64,000 nt of DNA from Albitalea sp966211955 (GTDB lineage: Bacteria > Pseudomonadota > Gammaproteobacteria > Burkholderiales > Burkholderiaceae_C): positions 372,001-436,000 of the forward strand of contig CBIHOF010000001.1 of NCBI GenBank assembly GCA_966211955.1. The letters run 5' to 3'. Positions 1 through 7,840 of this stretch are shown one piece after another. How positions within the stretch are numbered: position 1 is the stretch's first letter; every line of letters begins with the position of its first letter. The translations under genes were made by a program, and so were the position numbers. The notes below the pieces were generated by a model that saw nothing but the letters and a program-made list of their open reading frames with translations, was not told the DNA's origin and made no database searches.

Positions 1-285
1 ACGATGGGGCAGAACCTGTACGTGGTCGGCAACCAGGCGGCGCTGGGCAACTGGACGCCGGCCAGCGGCTACGCGCTCGCCATCCAGGGCTCGGGTGCGA
101 ACGTGCCATGGACCGGCACGGTCGCATTGCCCGCGAGCGCCGCGGTGCAATACAAGTACGTGAAGTGGAACGGCAGCACCGCGGTGTGGGAAAGCAACCA
201 GGCCACGAGCAGCGGCAACCGCGAGTTCACGACTTGCGCCGCGGGCTCGACGCAAGCGCGCAGCGACGGCAGCTTCAAGTTCTGA
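1..285 (+). CDS. C-terminal CBM20 starch-binding domain of a truncated (window edge) amylolytic enzyme
   Basis: The reading frame is open from the first base of the window, so only the C-terminal end of the protein is visible (about 94 residues to the TGA at 283-285). The visible part reads as a family 20 carbohydrate-binding module: GQNLYVVGNQAALGNW near the start, then W-x-G-T-V and VQYKYVKWNGSTAVWES, which are the typical CBM20 strand motifs with starch-binding tryptophans. Proteins with this tail are usually secreted GH13 alpha-amylases or maltogenic enzymes. The catalytic domain lies outside the window, so enzyme type is inference. The domain call itself is fairly secure. Confidence 0.8.
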   Translation, partial: TMGQNLYVVGNQAALGNWTPASGYALAIQGSGANVPWTGTVALPASAAVQYKYVKWNGSTAVWESNQATSSGNREFTTCAAGSTQARSDGSFKF

Positions 286-378
286 CCCACGAAGAGGTCG
301 TCGGCACGCGCGCCGCTCTTGCGCGCTCGGGAGCACCTTCCACAGGTCGCCGCCTGACGGGCGCTTGGGAGGTGTCCA

Positions 379-489
379 TCAGCATTCGAAGCCCACGAGC
401 GCCTGGTTCGCCGCGAGCACCGGCTCTGAAGGGGCCAGGTACTGCAGCACCTCGGGTGGCCCGAAACGCTCGAACGCCAACGCCTTCAC
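379..489 (-). pseudogene. N-terminal remnant of a zinc-type quinone oxidoreductase
   Basis: A 36-codon frame starts with GTG overlapping the stop codon of the upstream GST gene (GTGA junction) and reads VKALAFERFGPPEVLQYL before a TGA at 379-381. This is the characteristic N-terminus of the NADPH:quinone oxidoreductase / zinc-type alcohol dehydrogenase family, which normally runs to about 320 residues. Nothing downstream on this strand continues the family, so the gene appears truncated. The coupled junction suggests it was once the second gene of a GST operon. The remnant is short, so the family call rests on about 20 recognisable residues. Confidence 0.55.
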
Positions 490-1094
490 TTCAAGAGCCC
501 TTCGTGCTTCATGGCTGCCTGCACCGTGGGCCGCGCCGCGATGCGCTGCAGGTAGGCGCCGACGTTCTTGTACGGCGACAGGTCCACGTTCAGAGGCTTG
601 GCCCAGTTGCTCACCACGAAGAGGTAGCAGTCGGCCACGGTGAAGTCGTCACCCATCAGGAACTGCTTGCCTTCGAGCTGCTTGTCCACGTAGGCATAGC
701 GCTCGTTGAGCTTGGTGCGGTAGATGGTCTTGGCTTCCTCAGGCATGGCCGGGTTGAAGAGCACGCCCGCGGCCTTGTGGATCTCGGCGGTGATGAAGTT
801 CAGCCACTCCTGCAGGCGATAGCGCGCCATCGTGCCTGCTGGCGGGGCGAGCTTCTTCTCGGGCACCTGGTCGGCAATCCACTGCACGATGGCCGGGCCC
901 TCGGTCAACCGCGTACCGTCGTCGAACTCCAGAAGCGGCACGTAGCCCTTGGGGTTGACGGTGTAGTAGTCGGTGCCATCGGCCAGCTGGTGGGTCTTGA
1001 TGCTGGCCAGCACGTGCTCGAACTTGAGGCCGGCTTCATGCAGGGCGATGTGCGGCGAGAGTGAACAGGCACCGGGGGAGTAGTAGAGCTTCAT
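486..1094 (-). CDS. gstA: Glutathione S-transferase, beta class
   Basis: This 202-residue protein has the usual GST length and two-domain layout. The N-terminal thioredoxin-like domain starts MKLYYSPGACSLSPHIALHE and carries Cys10, the residue that forms the mixed disulfide with glutathione in beta-class enzymes. PLLEFDDGTRLTEGPAI supplies the cis-Pro and glutathione-binding turn, and His106 in the helical domain matches the beta-class second active-site residue. The start is supported by AAGGAG seven bases upstream of ATG. Role: cytosolic conjugation of glutathione to electrophiles. It is followed by a truncated oxidoreductase remnant that overlaps its stop codon. Substrate unknown. Confidence 0.9.
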   Translation of the reverse strand: MKLYYSPGACSLSPHIALHEAGLKFEHVLASIKTHQLADGTDYYTVNPKGYVPLLEFDDGTRLTEGPAIVQWIADQVPEKKLAPPAGTMARYRLQEWLNFITAEIHKAAGVLFNPAMPEEAKTIYRTKLNERYAYVDKQLEGKQFLMGDDFTVADCYLFVVSNWAKPLNVDLSPYKNVGAYLQRIAARPTVQAAMKHEGLLK

Positions 1095-1181
1095 GGGGTG
1101 TCTCCTTGGTCTGTGGCGGTGGTGGATCGGAAGTGCGAAGGCATTGTCCGATCGACCGGAGAAACCCCATCGAGGTGAAGC

Positions 1182-2708
1182 TCAAGCAGGAACGAAGATG
1201 GCATGCAGCCCGAGCGGCATGATGCGCTCCAGCGTGCCCTGCGCGATCGGGCCCTGGGCCAGTTGCATCGCATCGAACACGCTGAAGAGCATGGCCTTCT
1301 TTTTCAGGTCCAGCGCCGTGCCCACCAGCCAGCCATCGCCTTCCTTGCTGCCGCCAGGGCGCGGAACGAAGATGTGCTCTTCCACCATCACATCCGAGCC
1401 GTAGCGGTAGCGGTCTGTCGTGCCGCTTGCGATGTCCAGCCGCATCACTGCGTCGAAGCCGGGTCGCGGCCCGGTGTCCATGCGCGCGGCGACGAAGAGC
1501 TGCGAATGCTTCACGCCCACCACGCGCGGGTCGACGCGCGGGAACTCGGTCTCGTGCTGCAGCACCGTCTGGTTGGCGCGGCCGGTGTTCAGGTTCAGGC
1601 CCACGAAGGCGATGCCTGCATGCCCGGTGTGATCGAAGCGTCCGCTCATCAGCTCTCGCAAGCCCGTGAGCGGCGACCACGCATCGGGCGAGCGAATGTA
1701 GTCGAGCCGGATGGTGTTGGCTGTGGAGTCTTCCCAGGCGTTGCCGATGTGGAAGACGAAGCCCGCCGGCAGATCGAACCACTGCGGCTCGTCGAGCTTG
1801 TCCTTGGGCAGCACGAGCACGCGCATGCCCAGCTGCGGCTTCCACACGTGGCTGTCGAGAAAGGTTTCGCCGGCACGCGCACGATCGCGGTCGAACACCA
1901 GCGGCGGCAGCAGGAACACGAGGTGTCGCTCGGTCACGCCGAAGTCATGGACCATCGCGATGTCTCTCACCTTGATGGTCTGCGTCTTCAGCACCTCGCC
2001 CGAAGCCGCGATGCGGTAGACCGACAGCAGACCGAGGTGGCTCGTCACGCCGAAGTTCCACATCGTGCCGTCGCGCTCGATCTTCGGGTGCGCGGAGAAG
2101 GGCATGCCGGCGTACTCCGGCGTCCAGGTCTTCAGGCCGCGCGTGTCCAGCGTCGCTTCATCGATGCGCGTCGCCGAGCCGCCTTCCCACAGCGCGAGCA
2201 GCTCGCCGGCGTGCTTCACCACGCTGGTGTTGGCGACGTTGAGCGAATCAGGGCCCGTCATCGGCTCGGGGTGGGCCGGGATGGTGCCGAAGGCCGCGCG
2301 CACCGGTCGGCCGGCCTTGTTGTCGGCGGCGAATTTCTCGGTGCGCACGAACTTTCCCGCATGCACGATGCCGCCGTCGGCGAGTTGGTACTTCTGCACC
2401 ATGCCGTCGCCGTCAAAGAGGTGGTGGTAGCGCACACCGCCCAAAGAATGGCGCGCCGGTCCGTTGCGGAAGAACGCGCCTTGCAGCCCGCGCGGCAGCT
2501 TGCCGCGCAAGCGCAGTGCCATCGGCTCGGCATCGGCCTGCAGGCCCTCGTAGCCCATCTGCCAGGGGTGCTGGGGCAAGGCGGCGGCGAAGGCATCGAA
2601 TACCGGGTCCGGTGAATCGCTGACGACGGCGGCGGCCGTGGATGACGCGGCATGTGCGCCGAAGGTGATGGCGCCCGCGGCGCCGGCGAGGAAGTTGCGA
2701 CGGTTCAT
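1182..2708 (-). CDS. Carotenoid oxygenase family protein, Tat-exported
   Basis: A 508-residue protein of the carotenoid cleavage oxygenase family (RPE65 fold, non-heme Fe2+ held by four histidines). The expected histidine segments are visible: PFSAHPKI, MVHDFGVTE, FVFHIGNAWED and the C-terminal LGLHAIFVPA. The N-terminus MNRRNFLAGAAGAITFGAHA is a Tat signal peptide, so export is likely. I chose the ATG at 2706-2708 rather than the upstream one at 2723 because GAGGAG lies seven bases before it and the Tat motif follows directly. It lies 22 bases downstream of the DUF2141 gene on the same strand, so the two are probably cotranscribed. Substrate (apocarotenoid or lignin-type stilbene) cannot be told from sequence. 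Confidence 0.88.
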   Translation of the reverse strand: MNRRNFLAGAAGAITFGAHAASSTAAAVVSDSPDPVFDAFAAALPQHPWQMGYEGLQADAEPMALRLRGKLPRGLQGAFFRNGPARHSLGGVRYHHLFDGDGMVQKYQLADGGIVHAGKFVRTEKFAADNKAGRPVRAAFGTIPAHPEPMTGPDSLNVANTSVVKHAGELLALWEGGSATRIDEATLDTRGLKTWTPEYAGMPFSAHPKIERDGTMWNFGVTSHLGLLSVYRIAASGEVLKTQTIKVRDIAMVHDFGVTERHLVFLLPPLVFDRDRARAGETFLDSHVWKPQLGMRVLVLPKDKLDEPQWFDLPAGFVFHIGNAWEDSTANTIRLDYIRSPDAWSPLTGLRELMSGRFDHTGHAGIAFVGLNLNTGRANQTVLQHETEFPRVDPRVVGVKHSQLFVAARMDTGPRPGFDAVMRLDIASGTTDRYRYGSDVMVEEHIFVPRPGGSKEGDGWLVGTALDLKKKAMLFSVFDAMQLAQGPIAQGTLERIMPLGLHAIFVPA

Positions 2709-2730
2709 CTCGATGCTCCTCATGGCGGCC

Positions 2731-3153
2731 TCAGTGCAGCGTGATGGTGATGGTGGTGTCGGCCTGCAGGTCGACCACGGCGTCGCCGAAGGCGGGCGGG
2801 CCCATCACGCCGTGCGCATCGCGGCTGAAGCCATAGCGCTCGATGGGGATGCCGGCCGGGTTCCTGTCCAACTGCATGTTGCCGTTCTCGTCGTGGAAGA
2901 CGCTCACGCCATAGGCGCCGGCGGGCAGGTTGCGGTACACGAGCACGGATTTGGCATTGGCGGCATCCATGCCCACCTGCACCGCCTGGCCGTCCTTGAG
3001 CCAGGCAGCGGGCGTGGCGTAGACGGCGCCGAGCACCTTGCCCTGGTCCGATTTGGCGTTGACGACCTCCACGCGGAGGTCGAAGGCATAGGCGGCAGCT
3101 GCGCAGGCGAGCAGGGCGAGGGCGGCAAAGGTCTGGGCGATCTGGCGGGGCAT
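2731..3153 (-). CDS. DUF2141 secreted protein
   Basis: A 140-residue protein with a cleavable signal peptide (hydrophobic stretch ending AAAYA, then FDLRVEVVN). The body matches the DUF2141 pattern: a small beta-sandwich with KVLGAVY, LPAGAYGVSVFHDENGN and a late GFSRDAHGVMGPPAF. AGGAG precedes the ATG by seven bases. It is the first gene of a short operon with the exported carotenoid oxygenase, which suggests a periplasmic accessory role, but no function is established for the family. Its promoter must lie in the 3154-3322 interval, back to back with the sigma-54 promoter of the atzF operon. Confidence 0.8.
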   Translation of the reverse strand: MPRQIAQTFAALALLACAAAAYAFDLRVEVVNAKSDQGKVLGAVYATPAAWLKDGQAVQVGMDAANAKSVLVYRNLPAGAYGVSVFHDENGNMQLDRNPAGIPIERYGFSRDAHGVMGPPAFGDAVVDLQADTTITITLH

Positions 3154-3188
3154 GTTCACTCCTGGTGCGTTGTGGTTCTCGGACGGAG

Positions 3189-3267
3189 CGAACTGTCGAT
3201 TCCCGGCGCGAGATGCGCGAGAGCCGTGAGACGAACGGTGGATTGGCGGCGCGAGATGCGGGCGAGC
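3189..3267. repeat. Two imperfect direct repeats upstream of the atzF promoter
   Basis: Two copies of about 33-35 bp start at 3189 and 3232 and share CGAAC, GATT and a 14-base GGCGCGAGATGCG-containing block, with a period of 43 bp. They lie 56-135 bp upstream of the sigma-54 -24 element, the distance at which enhancer-binding activators usually bind. They are also near the start of the divergent DUF2141 gene. They do not look like NtrC sites. A regulatory role is inference. Confidence 0.4.
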
Positions 3268-3322
3268 TGGCGCGAACGTCGGGCCACGCACCGCCTTGGA
3301 CGGATTCGGGCCGGCGCCGGCA

Positions 3323-3339
3323 TGGCACGGCGCATGCTT
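3323..3339 (+). promoter_or_regulatory. Sigma-54 (-24/-12) promoter of the atzF operon
   Basis: TGGCACGGCGCATGCTT matches the RpoN consensus TGGCACG-N4-TTGCW at all fixed positions but one, with GG and GC at the required 12-base offset. Transcription would start near 3349. The same arrangement, with the same downstream palindrome, occurs in front of the BMP transporter operon at 20703-20719. Sigma-54 control implies an activator such as NtrC under nitrogen limitation, which fits the nitrogen-releasing pathway. The activator itself is not in this window. Confidence 0.7.
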
Positions 3340-3355
3340 GTATCTTGCATACAAG
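3337..3355. promoter_or_regulatory. Predicted GntR operator at the atzF promoter
   Basis: CTTGTATCTTGCATACAAG is a perfect inverted repeat (CTTGTAT, 5-base spacer, ATACAAG). Its right part, CTTGCATACAAG, differs by one base from the palindrome CTTGTATACAAG found at 20694-20705. It covers the stretch from the -12 element past the predicted start site, so a bound protein would block initiation. TTGTATACAA-type palindromes are common targets of FCD-subfamily GntR repressors, and such a regulator is encoded at the end of this operon. Confidence 0.65.
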
Positions 3356-3384
3356 AAAGCATGCACAAGCACGGAGCGTACGCG

Positions 3385-5256
3385 GTGGAGCACGAAGCAA
3401 GAACACTCGAGGAGTTGAAGGCGGCCATGGCCAGCGGCAGGATGACGGCGCGTGGCCTGATGCAGCGTGCGTTGGCTGCGGGCGAGGCACTGGCCACCAC
3501 GGCCTGGATCTCCCGGCGCGAGACCACCGACCTGCTCTGCGCCGCCGACACCTGCGACGCGCGCCTGCGCGCGCTCGGCGCCGCCGCCTTCGATGCCCAA
3601 CCGCTGCTCGGCATTCCGTTCGCGGTCAAGGACAACATCGACGTCGCCGGCCTGCCGACCACTGCTGCCTGCCCGGGCTTCGCCACGAGCGCAGCCAAGG
3701 CACACGCAACCGTCGTCCAGCGCCTCGTCGATGCCGGCGCAATTCCCATCGGCAAGACCAACCTCGACCAGTTCGCCACTGGTCTCGTCGGCACGCGCTC
3801 GCCCTTCGGTGCCGTGCCCAACCCCTTCGATGAAGCCTACGTCTCGGGGGGCTCCAGCTCCGGCTCCGCTTATGCCGTCGCGACCGGCCAGGTGCCTTTT
3901 GCGCTCGGCACCGACACCGCGGGCTCGGGCCGGGTGCCGGCCGGCTTTTGCAGCATCACCGGCCTCAAGCCGACCAAGGGTTGGCTGTCCACCCGTGGCG
4001 TGCTGCCGGCCTGCCGCAGCCTCGACTGTGTCTCGGTCTTCGCACTCTCGCCCGAAGATGCCTGGACCATCGCAAGCATCGCCGCCGGGCCGGATGCCGC
4101 CGACCCGTTCAGCCGGCCGCTGGCGCCGCCCGTGCTGCGCCTGGACAAGCTCGAAGGCTTGCGCATCGGCATTCCGCAACCGCTCGAGTTCTTCGGCGAC
4201 ACCGCCGCCGCGCGCGCATTCGAAGAAGCGCTGGGCATCCTTCAGGCCCTCGGCTGCCGCTTGATCGACGTGCCGATGGCGCCCTTCAGCCAGGCGGCCA
4301 GCTTTCTCTACAAGGGTCCGTGGGTGGCCGAGCGCTACGCTGCCGTCGGCGCCTTCCTCGCCACGCAGCCTGCAGGTGCCGACCCGGCTGTCGCTCGCAT
4401 CGTCGCCGGCGGTGCCGCGCCGCTGGCGCACGAAGCCTTCAATGCACAGTACGAGATGCAGGCGCTGAAGCGTCATGCCGCAGATCTGTGGAGCGACATC
4501 GACGTGATGGTGGTGCCCACGGCCCCCACGCACCCCACCATCTCCCAACTGCGCGACGACCCGTTCACGCCCAACGAGCGCCTGGGCCACTACACCAACT
4601 TCGTCAACCTGCTGGACCTGGCGGCCCACGCCATCCCCGGCCCGATGCGCACTGACGGCCTGCCCGCCGGCGTCACGCTCATCGGCCCTGCCTTCTGCGA
4701 CCATGCACTCGCGCAGCTCGCGGCACGCCTCGTGCGCTCACTGCAACCTGTGGCCGGCGTCATGCGGCATCCGCTCGCCGCCGCGCCCGACAGCCTGCCC
4801 GCGGCCCCGCCGCAGCGCCCGATGCGCATCGTCGCCGTCGGCGCCCACATGAGCGGCCTCGCACTCAACTGGCAGTTCCAGGAACGTGCGGCGCGGCTCG
4901 TCCAGCGCACGCGCACCGCGCCGGCGTATCGGCTCTATTCGCTCACCGGACTCAAGCCGACGCGCCCCGCGCTCGTGCATGTGGGCACCGAAGCGGGTCA
5001 CGCGATCGAGGTCGAGGTGTGGGAGATGGATGCCTCGCACCTGGGCAGCTTCGTCTCGCTCATTGGCGCGCCCCTTGCTATCGGCACCGTGGAACTGGCC
5101 GATGGCGGCAGCGAGCGAGGCTTCGTGTGCGAACCGCGCGGCGTTGCCCAGGGCAGCGGGGCGCTCGACATCACCGAGCACGGCGGCTGGCGTGGGTTTC
5201 TCGCGTCGCTGCGGGCAAGCGAATCTTCTTCAACCGGAACACGGATTTCGCCATGA
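3385..5256 (+). CDS. atzF: Allophanate hydrolase (AtzF family)
   Basis: Converts allophanate to CO2 and ammonia, the last step of urea-amidolyase, cyanuric acid and biuret degradation. About 623 residues with two parts: an amidase-signature domain with the Lys-Ser-Ser triad (K82 in FAVKDNIDVAG, S157 in GGSSSGSA, S181 in DTAGSGRVPA) and, from about residue 480, the C-terminal domain specific to allophanate hydrolases (MRIVAVGAHMSGLALNWQ onward). I prefer the GTG at 3385 because GGAG sits eight bases before it. The ATG at 3361 would leave a leader of only about 12 bases after the predicted sigma-54 start site. ATG 3322 lies inside the promoter. The stop overlaps the next gene (ATGA). Confidence 0.9.
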   Translation: MEHEARTLEELKAAMASGRMTARGLMQRALAAGEALATTAWISRRETTDLLCAADTCDARLRALGAAAFDAQPLLGIPFAVKDNIDVAGLPTTAACPGFATSAAKAHATVVQRLVDAGAIPIGKTNLDQFATGLVGTRSPFGAVPNPFDEAYVSGGSSSGSAYAVATGQVPFALGTDTAGSGRVPAGFCSITGLKPTKGWLSTRGVLPACRSLDCVSVFALSPEDAWTIASIAAGPDAADPFSRPLAPPVLRLDKLEGLRIGIPQPLEFFGDTAAARAFEEALGILQALGCRLIDVPMAPFSQAASFLYKGPWVAERYAAVGAFLATQPAGADPAVARIVAGGAAPLAHEAFNAQYEMQALKRHAADLWSDIDVMVVPTAPTHPTISQLRDDPFTPNERLGHYTNFVNLLDLAAHAIPGPMRTDGLPAGVTLIGPAFCDHALAQLAARLVRSLQPVAGVMRHPLAAAPDSLPAAPPQRPMRIVAVGAHMSGLALNWQFQERAARLVQRTRTAPAYRLYSLTGLKPTRPALVHVGTEAGHAIEVEVWEMDASHLGSFVSLIGAPLAIGTVELADGGSERGFVCEPRGVAQGSGALDITEHGGWRGFLASLRASESSSTGTRISP

Positions 5257-6257
5257 GCCTCACACGACCTCCACTCGCCAACCGACAGCGCCGCCGCATC
5301 GTGCAGGCCACGGGCCTCGCGCTCTCGGGGCTCGCGGCGCCCGCCCTCGTCCGTGCGCAAGGTGGGCCGAAGATCCGCATCGGCTACTGGCCGGTGGCCG
5401 CCGGCCTGCCCTTCTTCGCCGCCATCGAGCGCGGCTACTTCAAGGAAGCGGGCCTGGACGTCGAGCCGCTGAAGTTCGCAGGCGCCCAGCAGGTGATGGA
5501 GGCGATGCTCGCCGGCCGCAGCGACGGCAGCGCCAACGGCACCGGCTCGGCCAACCTCGCCATCGGCGAGATCGCGCAACCGGGGCTCTTCAGGATCTTC
5601 GCCACCAACCCGAGCAATGCGAAGCACGTGCTCGACGAATTCCTGCTGCCCAAGGACAGCCCGGTCAAGTCGCTGGCCGAACTCAAGGGCAAGCGCGTCG
5701 CGTCGGGCCCGGGCATCCAGAACGTCACGCTCGCCAAGACCATGCTGGAGCGCGCCGGTGCGGGCACCGTGAGCGTGAGCGAGCTGCCCATCGGCCAGCA
5801 CGTCGCGGCCATCGCGGCGGGGCAGATCGACGCGGTGTACACGCTGGAGCCGACCGGCACCGTGGGCCGCCTGAACGGCACCACGCGCCTGCTCGAGGCC
5901 GGCGTGGTGGCGCGCTACGTGCTCGGCGACCCGATGGCGCCGTGGCACGGCGGGTCCGCGAGCCTCACCACCGAGTTCATCAAGAAGTACCCGGCCGAGA
6001 CGAAGCGCTACATCGCCGCCTATGCGCGCGGCATCGAGCTCGTGCGCAGCAAGCCGGACGAAGCGCGCCAGTTCATGAAGGGCTACACCGCCATCGACGG
6101 TGCCCTCACGGGCGAGGTGCCGCTCGCGTCCTACATGCTCTACAGCGAGTTCAAGGCGAGCGACATCGCCTACTTCCAGAAGTTCTACGACCTCTTCGCC
6201 GAGAAGAACATCTTCGAGAAGCGGGTGATGGTCGAACCCATGCTGTTCAAGGGATGA
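5253..6257 (+). CDS. NitT/TauT-type ABC transporter substrate-binding protein
   Basis: A 334-residue periplasmic binding protein of the nitrate/sulfonate/taurine (SsuA/TauA/ThiY) class. The N-terminus has a twin-arginine-like signal (RQRRRIVQATGLALSGLAAP, cleaved near LVRA-Q), followed by IRIGYWPVAAGLPFFAAIERGYF and later PVKSLAELKGKRVASG and IDAVYTLEPTG, all typical of the family. The ATG overlaps the atzF stop, implying translational coupling. With the next two genes it forms a complete importer. Its position between atzF and atzGEH suggests the ligand is a ureide feeding this pathway, such as biuret, oxalurate or a related compound. The ligand is inference. Confidence 0.87.
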   Translation: MSLTRPPLANRQRRRIVQATGLALSGLAAPALVRAQGGPKIRIGYWPVAAGLPFFAAIERGYFKEAGLDVEPLKFAGAQQVMEAMLAGRSDGSANGTGSANLAIGEIAQPGLFRIFATNPSNAKHVLDEFLLPKDSPVKSLAELKGKRVASGPGIQNVTLAKTMLERAGAGTVSVSELPIGQHVAAIAAGQIDAVYTLEPTGTVGRLNGTTRLLEAGVVARYVLGDPMAPWHGGSASLTTEFIKKYPAETKRYIAAYARGIELVRSKPDEARQFMKGYTAIDGALTGEVPLASYMLYSEFKASDIAYFQKFYDLFAEKNIFEKRVMVEPMLFKG

Positions 6258-6261
6258 CGCC

Positions 6262-7023
6262 ATGCGATCGAACATCTGGCGCCGGTTCATTCCCTTCATC
6301 GGCCCGATCGCGCTCTTCATCCTCTGGGACGTGGTCGTGCGCGCCGGATGGATCAAGGCCATCCTGCTGCCCCGGCCCATCGACACCGTGCAGACGCTCT
6401 TCGTCGGTCTTGCGGGTGGACCGCTGCTCACGGACTTCGCCGTCACGGTCATGCGCACGCTCGAAGCCTTCCTCATCGCGGCGGTGGTCGGCGTGCCGCT
6501 GGGCATTGCGCTCGGGAGCAACGAACGCGCCTACCGCAGCGTCGAGTTCCTGATCGACTTCTTCCGCTCCACCCCCTCGTCCGCGTTGATTCCGTTGTTC
6601 CTGTTGATCTTCGGCGTGTCGGACGTGAACAAGGTGGCCATCGCCGCCTTCGGGGCCTGGCTCATCGTGCTCTTCACGAGTGCCTATGGCGTGATGAACG
6701 CGCGCAAGCAGCGCGTGATGGCGGCCAAGGTGATGGGCGCCACGCGCTGGCAGATCTTCAAGGACGTGCTGGTGTGGGAAAGCCTGCAGCCGACCTTCGT
6801 CGGCCTGCGTTCGGCGGTATCGATGGCGCTCGTCATCGTCATCGTGGCGGAGATGTTCATCGGCTCCGACAACGGCCTCGGCCACCGCATCATCGACGCG
6901 CAGCAGGTGCTCAACGTGAAGAGCATGTATGCCGCCATCCTCGCGGCCGGTGCGCTCGGCTATGCGCTGAACATGCTGTTCCTCGCACTCGAGCGGCGCA
7001 TCGTGCACTGGAGCGGGCGATGA
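6262..7023 (+). CDS. NitT/TauT-type ABC transporter permease
   Basis: A 253-residue inner-membrane permease of the SsuC/TauC class. It has about six hydrophobic segments (for example IGPIALFILWDVVV and MALVIVIVAEMF) and the EAA-type cytoplasmic loop around MGATRWQIFKDVLVWESL, where Gly of the EAA motif is present. It starts four bases after the binding-protein stop and its own stop overlaps the ATPase start. It forms the membrane channel of the importer encoded at 5253-7838. Confidence 0.87.
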   Translation: MRSNIWRRFIPFIGPIALFILWDVVVRAGWIKAILLPRPIDTVQTLFVGLAGGPLLTDFAVTVMRTLEAFLIAAVVGVPLGIALGSNERAYRSVEFLIDFFRSTPSSALIPLFLLIFGVSDVNKVAIAAFGAWLIVLFTSAYGVMNARKQRVMAAKVMGATRWQIFKDVLVWESLQPTFVGLRSAVSMALVIVIVAEMFIGSDNGLGHRIIDAQQVLNVKSMYAAILAAGALGYALNMLFLALERRIVHWSGR

Positions 7024-7838
7024 ACGCCGCGGTGTGGGTCGGCGACGCGCCGGCGGTGGACGCGCCGTTCGTGCCCGGCCCCATCGGCACGCACATCACC
7101 ATCCGCGGGCTCACGAAGTTCTTTGCGGGCAAGCCGCTGTACGAGAACTTCGACCTCGACATCCCCAAGCACCGCATCGTGTCGGTGTTCGGGCCGAACG
7201 GCTGCGGCAAGTCCACGCTCATCAACATGATCGCGGGGCTGGTGCCCATCGACGCGGGGCAGATCCTCTTCGACGGCAAGTCGCTGAAGGACACCAAGAT
7301 CGGCTATGTGTTCCAGAACTACCGTGACGCGATGTTCCCGTGGATGCGCACCATCGACAACATCGCCTACCCGCTTCGGCTCGAGGGCCGCAGCAAGGCG
7401 CAGGTGGCGCAGCGCATGGAGGAGCTCGTCGCGTCCTTCGACGTGAAGTTCGACCTGCACCGCTATCCCTATGAACTGTCGGGCGGGCAGCAGCAGACGG
7501 CGTCCATCATGCGGGCGCTCGCACCGGGGCCGGAGGTGCTGTTCCTCGACGAGCCCTTCTCGGCGCTCGACTTCGAGATGACGCTGTTCATCCGCGAGAA
7601 GCTGCAAGAGGTGTTCATGCAGACCGGCACCACCATGCTGCTTGTCTCTCATGACCTCGAAGAAGCGGTGTACCTCGCCGACGAGGTGCTGCTGCTCACC
7701 AAGCGGCCCACGCGCGTTGCCGAAATCCTGCACTACGAGGACGCACGTCCGCGCACCGTCGCAACGCTCTCCGAGGCTGGCTTCATTGCGACCAAGAAGC
7801 GAAGCCTGGAAATCTTTCAGCAGGAAGTGAGGCGCTGA
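7020..7838 (+). CDS. NitT/TauT-type ABC transporter ATP-binding protein
   Basis: A 272-residue ATPase with Walker A GPNGCGKST, Q-loop VFQNYRDAMFPWM, signature LSGGQQQ, Walker B LFLDEPFSALD and the switch histidine in LLVSHDLEEA. This is the SsuB/TauB-like pattern. The signature motif here is followed by QTASIMRAL, a little unlike the usual QRVAIARAL but compatible with activity. The ATG overlaps the permease stop (ATGA). It energises the importer of the ureide operon. Confidence 0.88.
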   Translation: MNAAVWVGDAPAVDAPFVPGPIGTHITIRGLTKFFAGKPLYENFDLDIPKHRIVSVFGPNGCGKSTLINMIAGLVPIDAGQILFDGKSLKDTKIGYVFQNYRDAMFPWMRTIDNIAYPLRLEGRSKAQVAQRMEELVASFDVKFDLHRYPYELSGGQQQTASIMRALAPGPEVLFLDEPFSALDFEMTLFIREKLQEVFMQTGTTMLLVSHDLEEAVYLADEVLLLTKRPTRVAEILHYEDARPRTVATLSEAGFIATKKRSLEIFQQEVRR

Positions 7839-7840
7839 GC

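Noticed and set aside
3154..3322. Possible guanidine-type or other riboswitch before the allophanate hydrolase operon
   Set aside because: No recognisable conserved riboswitch core was seen, and the interval lies upstream of the predicted transcription start, so it would not be in the mRNA.
3322..3384. Upstream ATG starts for AtzF at 3322 and 3361
   Set aside because: ATG 3322 overlaps the -24 element. ATG 3361 lacks a ribosome site and would leave a leader of about 12 bases. GTG 3385 has GGAG at eight bases. ATG 3361 cannot be fully excluded.
2731..4704. Minus-strand frame joining DUF2141 to a long N-terminal extension
   Set aside because: The extension is antisense to atzF. The real start with AGGAG and signal peptide is at 3153.
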